Notes: a model not told the origin generated them from the letters alone. A DNA stretch of 64,000 nucleotides from Azospirillum sp. (GCA_016124535.1 WGNK01000023.1:18281-82280), one strand, 5' to 3'; shown: positions 1 through 11,712, numbered from the stretch's first letter. Program-made: numbers and translations.

Positions 1-401
1 GCTACGTGGTTGATTTTCGCCTGTTCGATGAGAAGATCGAAGACCGCTTCCCGGATTCCCGCGAGCGCTCGATGAAAGAACTGCTGCGCCCGCCGCCGGA
101 AATTCTGAGCAACCCGCAGCAGATGCGTCAATTCGCCGCGGAGCTGCACATGCGGTTGTCGACGCCGATTCTGGCGATCAGCTTCACCTTCATCGCGGTG
201 ACCTGCCTGCTGTTCGGCGAATACAATCGGCGTGGCCAGGGCCAGCGGCTGGCGATTGCCGTCCTGCTGGTGGTGATCCTGCAGGTCGCTTCGATCGGAC
301 TGACCGGACTGGCCAATAAGAACCTGGTGTTCGGTCCCCTGATGTATCTGATCTACGCCTTGCCGATCCTGCCGGCGGCGTGGGTCCTGTCGCACCGCTG
401 A
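1..401 (+). CDS. lptF: LPS export permease LptF, C-terminal part (truncated by window edge)
   Basis: This is the last ~133 residues of an LptF/LptG (YjgP/YjgQ) permease, the inner-membrane part of the LptBFG ABC transporter that extracts lipopolysaccharide for transport to the outer membrane. The reading frame is open to the first base (codons start at position 3), so the true start lies outside the window. Visible family features are the periplasmic-to-membrane junction with [14 protein letters not shown], the [12 protein letters not shown] loop, and two or three hydrophobic segments at the C-terminus. The AELHxRLxxP sequence favours LptF over LptG. It ends 47 bases before tkt on the same strand. 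Confidence 0.85.
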   Translation, partial: YVVDFRLFDEKIEDRFPDSRERSMKELLRPPPEILSNPQQMRQFAAELHMRLSTPILAISFTFIAVTCLLFGEYNRRGQGQRLAIAVLLVVILQVASIGLTGLANKNLVFGPLMYLIYALPILPAAWVLSHR

Positions 402-448
402 ACCCGCCGAGCCGTTTCGGCGCATTCAACTCTCGACGAGGAAAGACC

Positions 449-2449
449 ATGACAGTCACCACGCCCGACGTTGCCGCAGCGCGCCATGGCGACATGGCCG
501 GCGCCATCCGGCTGCTCGCGGCCGATGCCGTGGAGCAGGCGAAATCCGGCCACCCGGGCATGCCGATGGGAATGGCCGACGTCGCGACGGTCTTGTTCAC
601 CCGCCACCTGAAGTTCGACGCCGCCGCTCCGCGCTGGGCCGACCGCGACCGCTTTGTGCTGTCGGCCGGACACGGGTCGATGCTGCTCTATGCCGTCAGC
701 TATCTCGCCGGCTACGCCGATGTCACCCTCGACCAGCTGCGCGCCTTTCGCCAGCTTGGCAGCCGCACCCCCGGCCATCCCGAGGTCGGCCATCCCTCCA
801 GTGCCGAGACCACCACCGGCCCGCTGGGCCAGGGCCTGGCCAATGCGGTCGGCATGGCCTTGGCCGAACGCCTGCTCCAGGCCCGATTCGGCGCCGATCT
901 GGTCGACCACCACACCTTCGCGATGTGCGGCGACGGCTGCCTGATGGAGGGGATCAGCCAGGAGGCGATTTCGCTGGCGGGTCATCTGCGCCTGGCCAAG
1001 CTGATCGTCCTGTGGGACGACAACCGCATCACCATCGACGGCGCGCTGTCGCTGTCCTCGTCCGATGATCAGTTGGCGCGTTTTGCCGCCTCGGGCTGGC
1101 GGACCCTGACGGTCGATGGCCATGATCCGGCGGCGATCGATGCCGCATTGACCGCGGCCAAGGCCGGCGACCGCCCGACCCTGATCGCCTGCCGCACCAC
1201 CATCGGCTATGGAGCGCCGACCAAGGCCGGTACCGAGAAGTGCCATGGCGCGCCGCTGGGAGCGGCAGAACTGGCCGGCCTGCGGGACCGGTTGGGGTGC
1301 AACTGGCCGCCGTTCGAGGTGCCGGCGCCGGTTCTCGGGGCCTGGCGCACCGCCGGCGCCCGTGGTCGCGCCGCGCATGGCGCCTGGGCCGGGCGGGTCG
1401 AGGCGCTGGAGCCGGCGCGCCGCACCGAATTCGAGCGGTGCCAGGCCGGCGCGTTGCCCCAGGAGTTCGAGCGGGTCGTCGCCGCCCTGAAGCAAAGCCT
1501 GGTCGCCGCGGCGCCGAAGATCGCGACCCGCAAGGCATCCCAGGACGTGCTCGAGGTTCTGACCGCGGCGGTTCCGGATCTGGTCGGCGGTTCGGCCGAC
1601 CTCACCCACTCCAACCTGACCCAGACCAAGGCGACCAAGCCGATCGCCGCGGAGGATTTTTCCGGCCGCTACGTCTTCTACGGTATCCGCGAATTCGCCA
1701 TGGCCGCGGCGATGAACGGCATGGCGTTGCATGGCGGCGTGATTCCCTATGGCGGCACCTTCTTAGTCTTCGCCGACTACATGCGTAACGCCATTCGCCT
1801 GTCGGCACTGATGGGCATCCGGGTGATCTATGTGCTGTCCCATGATTCGATCGGGCTCGGCGAGGATGGTCCGACCCATCAGCCGGTCGAACATCTGGCG
1901 ATGCTGCGCGCGACGCCCAACCTGACCGTGTTCCGCCCGGCCGATGCGGTGGAAACCGCCGAGTGCTGGGCGCTGGCCCTGGCCGAGGCCGGGGGCCCCA
2001 GCGTGCTGGCGCTGTCGCGCCAGGCGGTGCCGGCGGTTCGCACCGTCGATCGCACCGACAACCTGTGTGCGCTTGGCGGCTACGTCCTGGCCGAGGCCGA
2101 GGGGCCGCGCAAGGTCACCGTGATCGCCACTGGCACCGAAGTCTCGTTGGCGCTGAAGGCGCGCTCGGCGCTCCAGGCCGAAGGGATCGGCTGCGCCGTG
2201 GTGTCGCTGCCGTCCTGGGAATTGTTCGACCGCCAGCCGGCGTCCTACCGTGCCGAGGTTCTGGGACCGGGCAGCGTGCGGGTCGCGGTCGAGGCGCTGT
2301 CGACCTTCGGCTGGGAGCGCTATGTCGGCACCGAAGGGGCGATCATCGGCATGACCGGGTTCGGTGCTTCGGCGCCGGCCGAGGCACTCTATGCTCATTT
2401 CGGCATTACCGCCGAAGCGGTGGTCGCCGCGGCCAAGGCACGGTTGTGA
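449..2449 (+). CDS. tkt: Transketolase
   Basis: Thiamine-diphosphate enzyme that moves two-carbon ketol units between sugar phosphates in the pentose phosphate pathway and Calvin cycle; cytoplasmic dimer. The 666-residue product has the usual family length. Visible motifs are GHGSMLLYA and [14 protein letters not shown] near the N-terminus, the ThDP/Mg signature CGDGCLMEG followed by DDNRITIDG, and the pyrimidine-domain sequence [16 protein letters not shown]. The ATG at 449 is chosen because GAGGAAAG lies just upstream; a longer in-frame GTG start at 380 would run back into lptF. The stop is one base before the rpe ATG, so the two genes are almost certainly co-transcribed. Confidence 0.96.
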   Translation: MTVTTPDVAAARHGDMAGAIRLLAADAVEQAKSGHPGMPMGMADVATVLFTRHLKFDAAAPRWADRDRFVLSAGHGSMLLYAVSYLAGYADVTLDQLRAFRQLGSRTPGHPEVGHPSSAETTTGPLGQGLANAVGMALAERLLQARFGADLVDHHTFAMCGDGCLMEGISQEAISLAGHLRLAKLIVLWDDNRITIDGALSLSSSDDQLARFAASGWRTLTVDGHDPAAIDAALTAAKAGDRPTLIACRTTIGYGAPTKAGTEKCHGAPLGAAELAGLRDRLGCNWPPFEVPAPVLGAWRTAGARGRAAHGAWAGRVEALEPARRTEFERCQAGALPQEFERVVAALKQSLVAAAPKIATRKASQDVLEVLTAAVPDLVGGSADLTHSNLTQTKATKPIAAEDFSGRYVFYGIREFAMAAAMNGMALHGGVIPYGGTFLVFADYMRNAIRLSALMGIRVIYVLSHDSIGLGEDGPTHQPVEHLAMLRATPNLTVFRPADAVETAECWALALAEAGGPSVLALSRQAVPAVRTVDRTDNLCALGGYVLAEAEGPRKVTVIATGTEVSLALKARSALQAEGIGCAVVSLPSWELFDRQPASYRAEVLGPGSVRVAVEALSTFGWERYVGTEGAIIGMTGFGASAPAEALYAHFGITAEAVVAAAKARL

Positions 2450-2450
2450 G

Positions 2451-3143
2451 ATGACCGCTCGCGATACCAACCGGATCAAGATCGCGCCCTCGATCCTGTC
2501 GGCCGATTTCGCCCGGCTGGGCGAAGAGGTTCGGGCGATCGACGCCGCCGGTTGCGACTGGATCCATGTCGACGTCATGGACGGCCATTTCGTGCCCAAC
2601 CTGACGATCGGTCCGGCGGTGGTCAAAGCGCTGCGCCCCCACAGTGCCTTGACCTTCGACGTCCATTTGATGATCGACCCGGTCGATCCCTATCTGGAGG
2701 CCTTCGCCGCCGCCGGCAGCGATATCATCACGGTTCACGCCGAGGCCGGCCGCCATGTCGATCGCACGCTGCAGCGGGTGCGCGAGCTCGGCTGCAAGGC
2801 CGGGCTGTCGCTCAACCCCGCGACTCCGGAGAGCGTGGTCGAGTATCTGCTCGACCGGCTCGACCTGATCCTGGTGATGTCGGTCAATCCCGGCTTCGGT
2901 GGCCAGAGCTTTATTCCGTCCCAATTGGAGAAGCTGCGGCGGCTGAAGGCGATGATCGGTGACCGCCCGATCGTGCTGGAAGTCGATGGCGGCGTCGTAC
3001 CGGGCAATGCCGGTGCCATCGTGGCCGCAGGCGCGACCGCCCTGGTCGCCGGCAGTGCCGTATTCCGCAACGGCACCTACGCGGCCAATATCGCGGCCCT
3101 GCGAGTTGCGGCTGCCGGCACCGATACCGCTACGCTGTCCTGA
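2451..3143 (+). CDS. rpe: Ribulose-phosphate 3-epimerase
   Basis: Interconverts ribulose 5-phosphate and xylulose 5-phosphate, supplying a transketolase substrate. The 230-residue TIM barrel shows the metal and catalytic motifs [16 protein letters not shown] (residues ~34-49), [19 protein letters not shown] and LEVDGGV, followed by the phosphate-binding GSAVF. The ATG at 2451 follows the tkt stop by one base (TGAGATG), which argues for translational coupling; an upstream in-frame start inside tkt is not needed. A 13-bp-stem hairpin follows 10 bases after the stop. No Calvin-cycle genes are beside it, so a housekeeping pentose phosphate role is the simpler reading. Confidence 0.96.
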   Translation: MTARDTNRIKIAPSILSADFARLGEEVRAIDAAGCDWIHVDVMDGHFVPNLTIGPAVVKALRPHSALTFDVHLMIDPVDPYLEAFAAAGSDIITVHAEAGRHVDRTLQRVRELGCKAGLSLNPATPESVVEYLLDRLDLILVMSVNPGFGGQSFIPSQLEKLRRLKAMIGDRPIVLEVDGGVVPGNAGAIVAAGATALVAGSAVFRNGTYAANIAALRVAAAGTDTATLS

Positions 3144-3152
3144 CCCGCGGCC

Positions 3153-3190
3153 CCGGTCCTCCCCCTAGGCTTGCGCAGGGGGAGGACCGG
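3153..3190. terminator. Strong hairpin between convergent rpe and TRAP-SBP genes
   Basis: A perfect 13-bp inverted repeat (arms 3153-3165 and 3178-3190, 12-base loop) lies between the ends of two convergent genes. No T-run follows on either strand, so it may be a bidirectional or Rho-assisted terminator rather than a classical intrinsic one. Confidence 0.6.
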
Positions 3191-3204
3191 TCGGGCTGGT
3201 TGGA

Positions 3205-4314
3205 TTATCCCTTGGCGCCGAACGCAAACGGCAGCTGGCGCGCCGACAGGAAAGCCTGCTCGCCGACCCGGGTCCACGGCACCACGGCATTGCGGTACTG
3301 CAGGTAGCTCTCGGCGACCCGGCGGGTGATCGCATCCTTTTCCATGATCTCCAGCAGCACCTCGTTGGCGGTATTGCCCATGGCGATCAGGACCTCGCGG
3401 GGCAGGGAGCGAATCTGCACCTTGTGCTGGTTGACCAGGGTTGCCAGGGCCGGCCCGCTGCGCGCGCAATATTCGCCGTACATGTTGTCATTGGCGCTCT
3501 GGGCCGCGACCTTGATGATGGTCTTCAGGTCGTCGGGCAGCGCGTCGTATTTGGCTTTGTTGACGGTCAGCTGGAGCCCGGCGCCCGGTTCCTGGAAGCC
3601 TGGCGAGTAATAGTATTGGGCCACCTGGTAGAGCCCGAACGACAGATCGTTGTAGGGGCCGACCCATTCGGCGGCATCGAGCGCGCCTGACTGCATCGCT
3701 TGAAAAATTTCGCCGGCGGGCAAGGCGACCACGGTGGCGCCCAGCTTGGTCATGATCTTGGCCAGATTGCCGGGGGTGCGGTATTTCAGGCCCTTAATGT
3801 CGTCGACCGTATTGATTTCCTTACGGAACCAGCCGAACATCTGGGTCCCGGTATTGCCCGCCAGGAAGCCCTTGAGGTTGAACGGCGCATAAAGCTCGTC
3901 CCAAAGCTCCTGGCCGCCGGAGTGGTGGACCCAGCCGGTCAATTCGCCGGCGGTAAGGCCCCACGGGAAGGCGGTGAAGAAGGCGCAGGCCTCGGACTTG
4001 CTGAGGTGGTAGTAGGAGGCGTCGTGGCCCATCTCGGCGGTGCCGTTGGAGACCGCGTCGAAACACTGCAGCGCCGGAACCAGTTCGCCCGCGGCATAGA
4101 CCTTTATGGTCAGCCGGCCGCCCGACATCTTGCCGATATTGTCGGCCAGCTTCTGGGCGCCGGTGCCGACTCCGGGCAGGCCCTTGGGCCAGGATGTGAC
4201 CATGCGCCACTCCTGGGCGCCCTGGCTGATCGCGGGCTTGGGAAAACTGGACGCGACGGCCGCACCGGCAACCCCGGCTGCGGCAGCTCCCTTGATGAAC
4301 GAGCGGCGCTCCAT
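3205..4314 (-). CDS. TRAP transporter substrate-binding protein, DctP family (orphan, Tat signal)
   Basis: Periplasmic solute receptor of a tripartite ATP-independent transporter, 369 residues, similar in layout to the 2-oxo acid/monocarboxylate binding proteins (TakP type). The N-terminus has a twin-arginine signal, MERRSFIKGAAAAG, and the mature protein shows the DctP-type core: WRMVTSWPKG, the AGEL/ALQCFDAVSNGTAEMG stretch, and GLKYRTPGNLAKIM before GATVVALPAGEIFQAMQSG. The conserved Arg of YRTPG is expected to bind the substrate carboxylate. No DctQ or DctM membrane subunit gene is in the window, so it must work with a transporter encoded elsewhere. Substrate is not determinable here. Confidence 0.88.
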   Translation of the reverse strand: MERRSFIKGAAAAGVAGAAVASSFPKPAISQGAQEWRMVTSWPKGLPGVGTGAQKLADNIGKMSGGRLTIKVYAAGELVPALQCFDAVSNGTAEMGHDASYYHLSKSEACAFFTAFPWGLTAGELTGWVHHSGGQELWDELYAPFNLKGFLAGNTGTQMFGWFRKEINTVDDIKGLKYRTPGNLAKIMTKLGATVVALPAGEIFQAMQSGALDAAEWVGPYNDLSFGLYQVAQYYYSPGFQEPGAGLQLTVNKAKYDALPDDLKTIIKVAAQSANDNMYGEYCARSGPALATLVNQHKVQIRSLPREVLIAMGNTANEVLLEIMEKDAITRRVAESYLQYRNAVVPWTRVGEQAFLSARQLPFAFGAKG

Positions 4315-4443
4315 AGGCGATGCTCCCTTTGTTGTGGTGTCGATTGGACCGGGTGTTGGGGGCTGGCTCGGGCGCCCACCGGCGGCGCCACCATAGGCGC
4401 ATTTCCGGAAGGGGAAAAGCCGGTCGCGGGCGGCCGCGGCGGG

Positions 4444-5988
4444 TCAGGCGAGCACGCCGCCGCGACCACCCGCGGGTGCCGGAACCGGCTTGATCCAGCC
4501 CCGTTCGCCGGTCGCGAAGGCCAGCCCGCCGGCCAGACCGGTGGCGGCGAGGCTGTCGGCGAACGCGGCACTCAACTCCTGGCGGAGAGCGGGGCCGAGT
4601 GGCTGGCGGCTGCGCAGGATCAGGTTGAAGCGGTCGCGATGGACCAGGCCGTCGAGTTGCAGCGCTCCGAATTGGCTGAGGCTGAGCTCAATGACGAAGC
4701 GGCTGCCGCCGCGGCGGCGGCGGGTGCCGTCGCCGTCCCCGTCGTCGGCCCCGGTTTCGTCCTCGCCGATCTGGTGGACGTAGCAGTCGAGCCGCGTCAT
4801 CGCCTGGCCATCCAGGAACGGCAGCGAATAGGCCCGCCACTCGCCGACCTGTGGCTCGACCGCCCGCCGTGACGCACCGCGGACCTCGTGGTCGAGCCGG
4901 GACAACAGGTCGCCCCGTCCGGCCTCTTCCAGTTTGGCGACATTGTCCTCGCCGAGCCAGCCACGGCCATCGCTGCGACGGGCGGCACCGAGAAAAAACA
5001 CCAGGGCAGACGCCAGCATGCCGTTGGGGCGCGGCATCACGGTATCGATCACCGACTGTGCCGCGGTCCGGTCGATCGACGCCAGAGTCGCCAGGGCATC
5101 GCGCAAGGCCGGCCAGGGGGCCGGGTCATCGGCGCGGGCGCGTGCCGCCAGAAGCTCGGCGGGATCGACGATCGCGGCGCTGATCCGGGTGCCGGGCGCC
5201 AGCAGGGTCCGTACCGCCAGCGCGACCAGGCCGCCCGGTGTCTCGACCACCGGCTCGCCGGCGGCGGTATGGCCGGTGACGATGCCGGTCAGCAGCGTCG
5301 CACTCGGTCCGGCCAGCGCGGCTTCAGCCGTTGCGGGTGCCGGGGAGGTTGTCGCGGTCGCTGCAACGCCTCGCGCCGTCGGATTGGCCGGCGTCGATGC
5401 GGTGTCGCCGCTCGCCAGCGAGAGCAGGCGCAGGACCAGGCGGTCGCCGGGGGCAAGGGCCGCCGCGCCACCCGGTGTCTGCACCGCCGCCTCGGGACGC
5501 AGGCCGCCGCGGCCGAGCACCAGGGCGGTGAGCAGCGATTGCGGCTCCAGGGGCGTGGCGGCGCCCGGCTCCGGCGTGGTCAGGGCGAGCAGCAGCGGCG
5601 CGGGTAGCTGGGCGGTCGCGGCGGTGGCGGGTCCCCGCGCCGGACCGGCGACGGCGGCGGCGGTGTCGCCGGGCGCGAAGGCGTAGGCCCGCGCCGGTGG
5701 CGTGCCCGGGGCGATACGCAGGGTCAGCGGGCCGTCGGCGGGCAGATCGTTGGTCAGCCGGACCAGAACCTCGCCGGCCTGGGTCCGCACGCGCAGCGCA
5801 CTGCCATCGGCAGTGGCCCCGGCGATGGTGCCGGTGAGCACGATGGCCCGGGCCAGGCTCTGCAGGCGTTCGGGCAGTTGCAGCAGGTCGACTTCGCCCA
5901 GCGGCTGGCCGGCGGTCTGGGCCGAGGCGGCGACACCGGTTCCGGTCAGGTTCGGCGGCAGCGGCAGGAAAGAGGACGGGTCGGCCAT
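4444..5988 (-). CDS. Putative flagellar hook-length control (FliK-like) protein
   Basis: A 514-residue Ala/Pro/Gly-rich protein at the downstream end of the flagellar operon, 30 bases after flhG. The N-terminal ~300 residues are low-complexity. The C-terminal ~130 residues are more ordered, with RFVIELSLSQFGALQLDG, RFNLILRSRQPLG and a following amphipathic helix; this pattern resembles the Flg_hook (FliK C-terminal) domain that contacts FlhB during the hook-to-filament secretion switch. Position and architecture support a FliK-like role, but the similarity is only by eye, and a general flagellar assembly protein is possible. No hook genes are adjacent. Confidence 0.55.
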   Translation of the reverse strand: MADPSSFLPLPPNLTGTGVAASAQTAGQPLGEVDLLQLPERLQSLARAIVLTGTIAGATADGSALRVRTQAGEVLVRLTNDLPADGPLTLRIAPGTPPARAYAFAPGDTAAAVAGPARGPATAATAQLPAPLLLALTTPEPGAATPLEPQSLLTALVLGRGGLRPEAAVQTPGGAAALAPGDRLVLRLLSLASGDTASTPANPTARGVAATATTSPAPATAEAALAGPSATLLTGIVTGHTAAGEPVVETPGGLVALAVRTLLAPGTRISAAIVDPAELLAARARADDPAPWPALRDALATLASIDRTAAQSVIDTVMPRPNGMLASALVFFLGAARRSDGRGWLGEDNVAKLEEAGRGDLLSRLDHEVRGASRRAVEPQVGEWRAYSLPFLDGQAMTRLDCYVHQIGEDETGADDGDGDGTRRRRGGSRFVIELSLSQFGALQLDGLVHRDRFNLILRSRQPLGPALRQELSAAFADSLAATGLAGGLAFATGERGWIKPVPAPAGGRGGVLA

Positions 5989-6018
5989 TGCTGCGGGCCC
6001 CTCGGCCGGCCCCCGGCC

Positions 6019-6828
6019 TCAGCTGCCGGAGAACAGGCGCGCCGCCGCGGCCTCGACGTCGCGTGCCGCCTCGCAGGTCGGCGAACGGGTCAGCAGCGGC
6101 GACTGGTTGCGGATGGCGTCGCGGACCTTGTTGTCGCGCCGGATGATGCCGGCCAGGGGCGGGGTGAATTTCAGGAAGTTCTGGCAGGCCTTGACCAGGG
6201 TGTTGTAGGTCCGCTCGCCTTCCGGAACGGTCTGGGCCAGGTTGATGACCAGGCGCAGGTCGGCATTGGGGCTGGTCGCCCGCGTCACCTTGATGAAGGC
6301 ATAGGCGTCGGTCAGCGAAGTCGGCTCGTCGGTTGCGACCACCAGGGTGGTTCCGGCGGGACCGACCAGCTGCCGCACCGTGCGGTCGACGCCGGCCCCC
6401 ATATCCATGATCACGCAATCGTAGCCGCGCGCCACCTCGAGCAGGTCGTTGCGCAGTTCGGTCAGGCGCTGGCTGGCCAGGGAGGCCAGGCTGCCGGTAC
6501 CGGAACGGCCGGCGATGATGTCGAATCCGCCCTCGGCAAAGCGCTCTGCCGCCTTCTGCAAGGTGACTTGGCCCTCGATCACCGCGCCGAGATCGCGTTT
6601 GGGCGTCAGCCCGAGCTGGATGTCGACATTGGCCAGGCCAAGGTCGCCGTCGAACAGCAGCGTCTTGCGGCCGAGCCGGGCCAGGGCATGGGACAGCGTG
6701 ATCGAGAACCAGGTCTTGCCGACGCCGCCCTTGCCGCTTGCCACCGCGACCACATTATGGCCGCGCAGCGGCTTGACGTTGCTTGCCGCGGCTGGGGTCG
6801 AGGCGGTTGGGAATACCTTTTCGCTCAT
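6019..6828 (-). CDS. flhG: FlhG (FleN/YlxH) flagellar number regulator, ParA/MinD-type ATPase
   Basis: A 269-residue MinD-family ATPase that works with FlhF to control flagellar site and number. The deviant Walker A, SGKGGVGKTW, is at residues ~32-41, followed by LLFDGDLGLANVDIQLGL (Walker A-prime region, typical of FlhG) and DCVIMDMGAGVD as the Walker B strand. It lacks an obvious long C-terminal amphipathic membrane-targeting helix beyond LFSGS. It lies directly downstream of flhF, separated by 54 bases that contain a 15-bp tandem repeat. Confidence 0.9.
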   Translation of the reverse strand: MSEKVFPTASTPAAASNVKPLRGHNVVAVASGKGGVGKTWFSITLSHALARLGRKTLLFDGDLGLANVDIQLGLTPKRDLGAVIEGQVTLQKAAERFAEGGFDIIAGRSGTGSLASLASQRLTELRNDLLEVARGYDCVIMDMGAGVDRTVRQLVGPAGTTLVVATDEPTSLTDAYAFIKVTRATSPNADLRLVINLAQTVPEGERTYNTLVKACQNFLKFTPPLAGIIRRDNKVRDAIRNQSPLLTRSPTCEAARDVEAAAARLFSGS

Positions 6829-6845
6829 AGCCCTTCGCTCATGCC

Positions 6846-6890
6846 CAGGGGTTCAGGTGCCAGGGGTTCAGGTACCAGTGGTTCATGCGT
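6846..6890. repeat. 15-bp tandem repeat, three units, overlapping the end of flhF
   Basis: Three consecutive 15-base units start at 6846, 6861 and 6876. The first two differ only near the end (CAGGGGTTCAGGTGC, then ...GTAC) and the third is more diverged. The flhF stop codon (6883-6885) falls inside the third unit. One of several short tandem arrays in the window with the same period. Confidence 0.85.
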
Positions 6891-7884
6891 GGGTGCCGGT
6901 TTGGCGGGCCGGCTTGGCGGCCTGCTCGCGGCCCGGCATCAACAGGCGGGCCAGCGCCACCGGGTTGAGGTTGCTCAGGCCGTCGGCGACTTTGGCGGTG
7001 ATGCTGACATCGGAAAAAATCAGGCGGGACTCATAGACCGCAGCCAGCAAGCTGCCCAGCCGCCGGGTCAGGTCGAGCCGGGTGACGATCAGCCGGCGCA
7101 CACCCGCGGTACGGAAGATGGTGCCGATCTCGCCGGCTTCCAATGCATCCATGCCGGCGGGGAGCACCAGGATCGGCTCGACTTCGCCGGCTGCAATCAG
7201 CTGGCGCATCTCCTGCATGTCAGCCGCATCGAACGGGTTGCGCCCGGCGGTGTCGATGATCACCTGCTCGGCGTTGCGCAGCACGGTCAGGGCATCGCCC
7301 AGCGCGGCCGGATCTTCGACCGCAACCAGTTTGACCTTGAGCAACCGGGCGAACGCCTTCAACTGGTCGACGCCGCCGGCGCGCACGGTGTCGGTGGTGA
7401 TGACGCCGGCCGGCCGGTTGCGGAACACCGCGCGCGCTGCCAGCTTGGCCGTGGTCAGGGTCTTGCCGGCACCGGGCGGCCCCACCAGCATCAGCGGCCG
7501 GTTCTGGCGGCCGTCGGCGATCGGCTTGAACGCGAAGACCGCATCGAGTGCTGCTCCCAACGCCAGAACCGGATCGGTCAGGTCGAGCCCGACCAGGGCG
7601 TCGGTGAGACGTTCGCTGATCGCGGCCGGCGTGCCATGGCGGTGCAGGGCATCGGCGATCAGGTCGACCACGTCGTCCGGGCTGTCATCCTCGACCGGGG
7701 GTGGCGCCGGCGCGCACCGGGCCGGCTTGCGCACCGGGGCGTTGTCCTCGATCGCGGCGGTGACTCGTACGCCGCCGCCTTCTTCCTCCCGGGTCGCCAC
7801 GATGATCGCGTCGTCGCCCAGCGCCATCCGGACCTGCCGCATCGCGTCTCCGACGGTCTTGGCATGGAACGACTTCAGGCGCAT
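6883..7884 (-). CDS. flhF: FlhF, SRP-type GTPase for flagellar placement
   Basis: Signal-recognition-particle-like GTPase that recruits early flagellar components to the cell pole. The 333-residue protein starts with the FlhF-typical MRLKSFHAKTVGDAMRQVR segment, then a short variable region, then the GTPase domain: G1 GPPGAGKTLTTAKLA, the DTVRAGGVDQLKAFA loop, G3 IIDTAGRNPFD, and a G4-like TRLDLTRRLG (Arg for the usual Lys). It is shorter than many FlhF proteins, mostly in the linker. It lies between flhA and flhG on the same strand, the usual order. Confidence 0.93.
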   Translation of the reverse strand: MRLKSFHAKTVGDAMRQVRMALGDDAIIVATREEEGGGVRVTAAIEDNAPVRKPARCAPAPPPVEDDSPDDVVDLIADALHRHGTPAAISERLTDALVGLDLTDPVLALGAALDAVFAFKPIADGRQNRPLMLVGPPGAGKTLTTAKLAARAVFRNRPAGVITTDTVRAGGVDQLKAFARLLKVKLVAVEDPAALGDALTVLRNAEQVIIDTAGRNPFDAADMQEMRQLIAAGEVEPILVLPAGMDALEAGEIGTIFRTAGVRRLIVTRLDLTRRLGSLLAAVYESRLIFSDVSITAKVADGLSNLNPVALARLLMPGREQAAKPARQTGTHA

Positions 7885-8015
7885 GCGGCGAGAGGTCTCC
7901 GACTCCTGTCAGCGGTGCTCGGGATGTTTCGGGCTCCGGCTCCGGTTGGTGCTTGCGCCTGAGTCTAACACCGGGCGGTGAACAGGCCAAGTACGACCGA
8001 GACGCGCCTGCCCGA

Positions 8016-10151
8016 TTAGATTTGCCCCAACGTCTTGATCTTTGCCTTGGGATGGATTTCGTTCTGCGACATCACGGTGGTGCTGGGACGAAAACGCTCG
8101 ACGATCGAGCGCACGAAGGGGCGGATGCCGGGACTGGTCAACAGGGCCGGCGCCTCGCCCATCATGGCGTGGCGCTCGAAGACCTGGCGCACCGTGGTGA
8201 TGAACTCCTGGAGCTGGGACGGTGCCATCGCGAGCTGACGATCGTCGCCGTCGCCGATCAGCGATTCCGCAAAGGCCTGCTCCCACTCCGGCGACAGCGT
8301 GATCAGCGGGATGAAGCCCATCTCGTTGGTGTTGGCGTCGGAAATCTGGCGGGCCAGGCGGGCGCGGACATGTTCGGTGATCTGATTGATGTTGCGGGTC
8401 TGGGTGCAGGCCTCCGAGACGCCTTCGAGCACGGTCGGCAGGTCGCGCACCGAGACGCGCTCACCCAGCAGGTTTTGCAGCACCCGCTGCAGCCCGCCGA
8501 CTGTGATCTGGGTCGGGATGACGTCGGCAACCAGCTTCTGGTGTTCGCGGTCGAGTTCGTCGAGCAGCTTCTGGGTTTCGGTGAAGGACAGCAGCTCGGG
8601 CATATTGTCTTTGATCACCTCGGTCAGATGGGTGGTGATCACGGTCGAAGGATCGACCACGGTATAGCCGCGGAACAGCGCCTCCTCACGGTAGCTGGGC
8701 TCGACCCAGATCGCAGGAAGGCCGAAGGTCGGCTCGGTGGTCTGCTCGCCGGGCAGGCTCATCGCCTCGCCGCGCGGATCCATCACCAGCAGCATGTTGG
8801 GCCGGATGTCGCCGCGGCCGGATTCGATCTCCTTGATCCGGATGACGTAGGTGTTGGGACCGAGTTGCAGGTTGTCCTGGATGCGCACCGCCGGCATCAC
8901 GAAACCGACCTCGCTGGCGATCTGGCGGCGAAGCCCGCGGATCTGATCGGTCAGCCGGTGGGTGCCGGGGGGCGGCGCATTGATCAGCACCAACAGCCCA
9001 TAGCCCAGTTCCAGCCGGATCAGGTCGATTGCCAGGGCGGTCGAGATCGGCTCGTCGGCCACCGGTGCCGCTGGCTTTTCCGCTTCCTCCGCCGCCACCG
9101 CGTCTTCGGCCGCCTTCTTTTTCCAGCGTGGGGTGTAATAGGCCGCCGCACCCATCAGCCCGGCCAGGGCGAAGAACGGGACCATCGGCATGCCGGGCAG
9201 CAGGCCCATCGCCGCCAACAGCACCGAACTCAAGCCGAAGGCGCTGGGATAGCCGCCGAGCTGGGCGAACATGACCTTGTCGGCGGAACCGCTGATGCCG
9301 GCCTTCGACACCAGCAGGCCGGCCGAAATCGAAATAATCAGCGCTGGAATCTGCGACACCAGGCCGTCGCCGATGGTCAGCCGGGTAAAGGTCTCGGCGG
9401 CGGCGGACAGCGGCATGCCATGGCGCAACGAGCCGATGATGATGCCGCCGATGACGTTGATGAAGGTGATGATCAGGCCGGCGACGGCATCGCCCTTGAC
9501 GAATTTCGAGGCGCCGTCCATCGATCCGAAGAACGCCGATTCGTCTTCCAAGTCCTTGCGCCGCTTGCGGGCGGTTGCCTCGTCGATCATGCCCGCCGAC
9601 AGGTCGGCGTCGATCGCCATCTGCTTGCCCGGCATGGCGTCCAGGGTGAAGCGGGCGGCGACCTCGGCGATGCGGCCGGAACCGGCGGTGATCACCTTGA
9701 AATTGACCAGGGTCAGGATCGCGAAGACGATCACCCCGATCACGAAATCACCGCCCATGACGAAGCTGGCGAAGGCCTGGATGACATCGCCGGCGGCGTC
9801 GGTGCCTTCATGGCCGTGGGACAGAATGAGGCGGGTCGAGGCCAGGTTGAGCGCCAGCCGCAACAAGGTGGTGATCAGCAGAACGGTCGGGTAGGAACTG
9901 AAATCGAGCGGCCGCTCCATGAACAGCACGACCATCAGGATCAAGACCGCCACCGTCACCGACAAGGCCAGGCTGATATCCAGCAGCCAGGTCGGCATCG
10001 GCAGGATCAGCACGACGATGATGGTGACCACGCCAAGCGCCAGCGCGATGTCGCCGCGCCGCAGCATCTTCTGGGCGGCATTGATCAGGTCGGCGGGGAA
10101 CGCCCCGCCGCCGCCCTCGCCGCCGGTCGGCCTGCGTTCGGTCAAAGCCAT
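8016..10151 (-). CDS. flhA: FlhA, flagellar type III export gate protein
   Basis: Large inner-membrane component of the flagellar export apparatus. The 711-residue product is of standard length, with about eight transmembrane segments in the first ~340 residues and the conserved cytoplasmic loop (RIAEVAARFTLDAMPGKQMA then IDADLSAGMIDEATARKRR, the FHIPEP-family signature region). The C-terminal half is the soluble chaperone/substrate-docking domain. flhB is not in the window. A weak ribosome-binding region precedes the ATG. Confidence 0.97.
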   Translation of the reverse strand: MALTERRPTGGEGGGGAFPADLINAAQKMLRRGDIALALGVVTIIVVLILPMPTWLLDISLALSVTVAVLILMVVLFMERPLDFSSYPTVLLITTLLRLALNLASTRLILSHGHEGTDAAGDVIQAFASFVMGGDFVIGVIVFAILTLVNFKVITAGSGRIAEVAARFTLDAMPGKQMAIDADLSAGMIDEATARKRRKDLEDESAFFGSMDGASKFVKGDAVAGLIITFINVIGGIIIGSLRHGMPLSAAAETFTRLTIGDGLVSQIPALIISISAGLLVSKAGISGSADKVMFAQLGGYPSAFGLSSVLLAAMGLLPGMPMVPFFALAGLMGAAAYYTPRWKKKAAEDAVAAEEAEKPAAPVADEPISTALAIDLIRLELGYGLLVLINAPPPGTHRLTDQIRGLRRQIASEVGFVMPAVRIQDNLQLGPNTYVIRIKEIESGRGDIRPNMLLVMDPRGEAMSLPGEQTTEPTFGLPAIWVEPSYREEALFRGYTVVDPSTVITTHLTEVIKDNMPELLSFTETQKLLDELDREHQKLVADVIPTQITVGGLQRVLQNLLGERVSVRDLPTVLEGVSEACTQTRNINQITEHVRARLARQISDANTNEMGFIPLITLSPEWEQAFAESLIGDGDDRQLAMAPSQLQEFITTVRQVFERHAMMGEAPALLTSPGIRPFVRSIVERFRPSTTVMSQNEIHPKAKIKTLGQI

Positions 10152-10305
10152 GGCGGGGTCTCGAGAGGGGCTGTCGTCATGTCACGGGGCGACCGGCGAG
10201 GGGAGGGACGCCATCACAGCCGCTGGTCCGATCCATCCCGATCCTTGGGGTCGGGCCGGGCGGAAGCCGGGGCGTTTGCCGGGGAGAGCGACGTGTCATC
10301 GTCCG

Positions 10306-11712
<1,407 letters not shown>

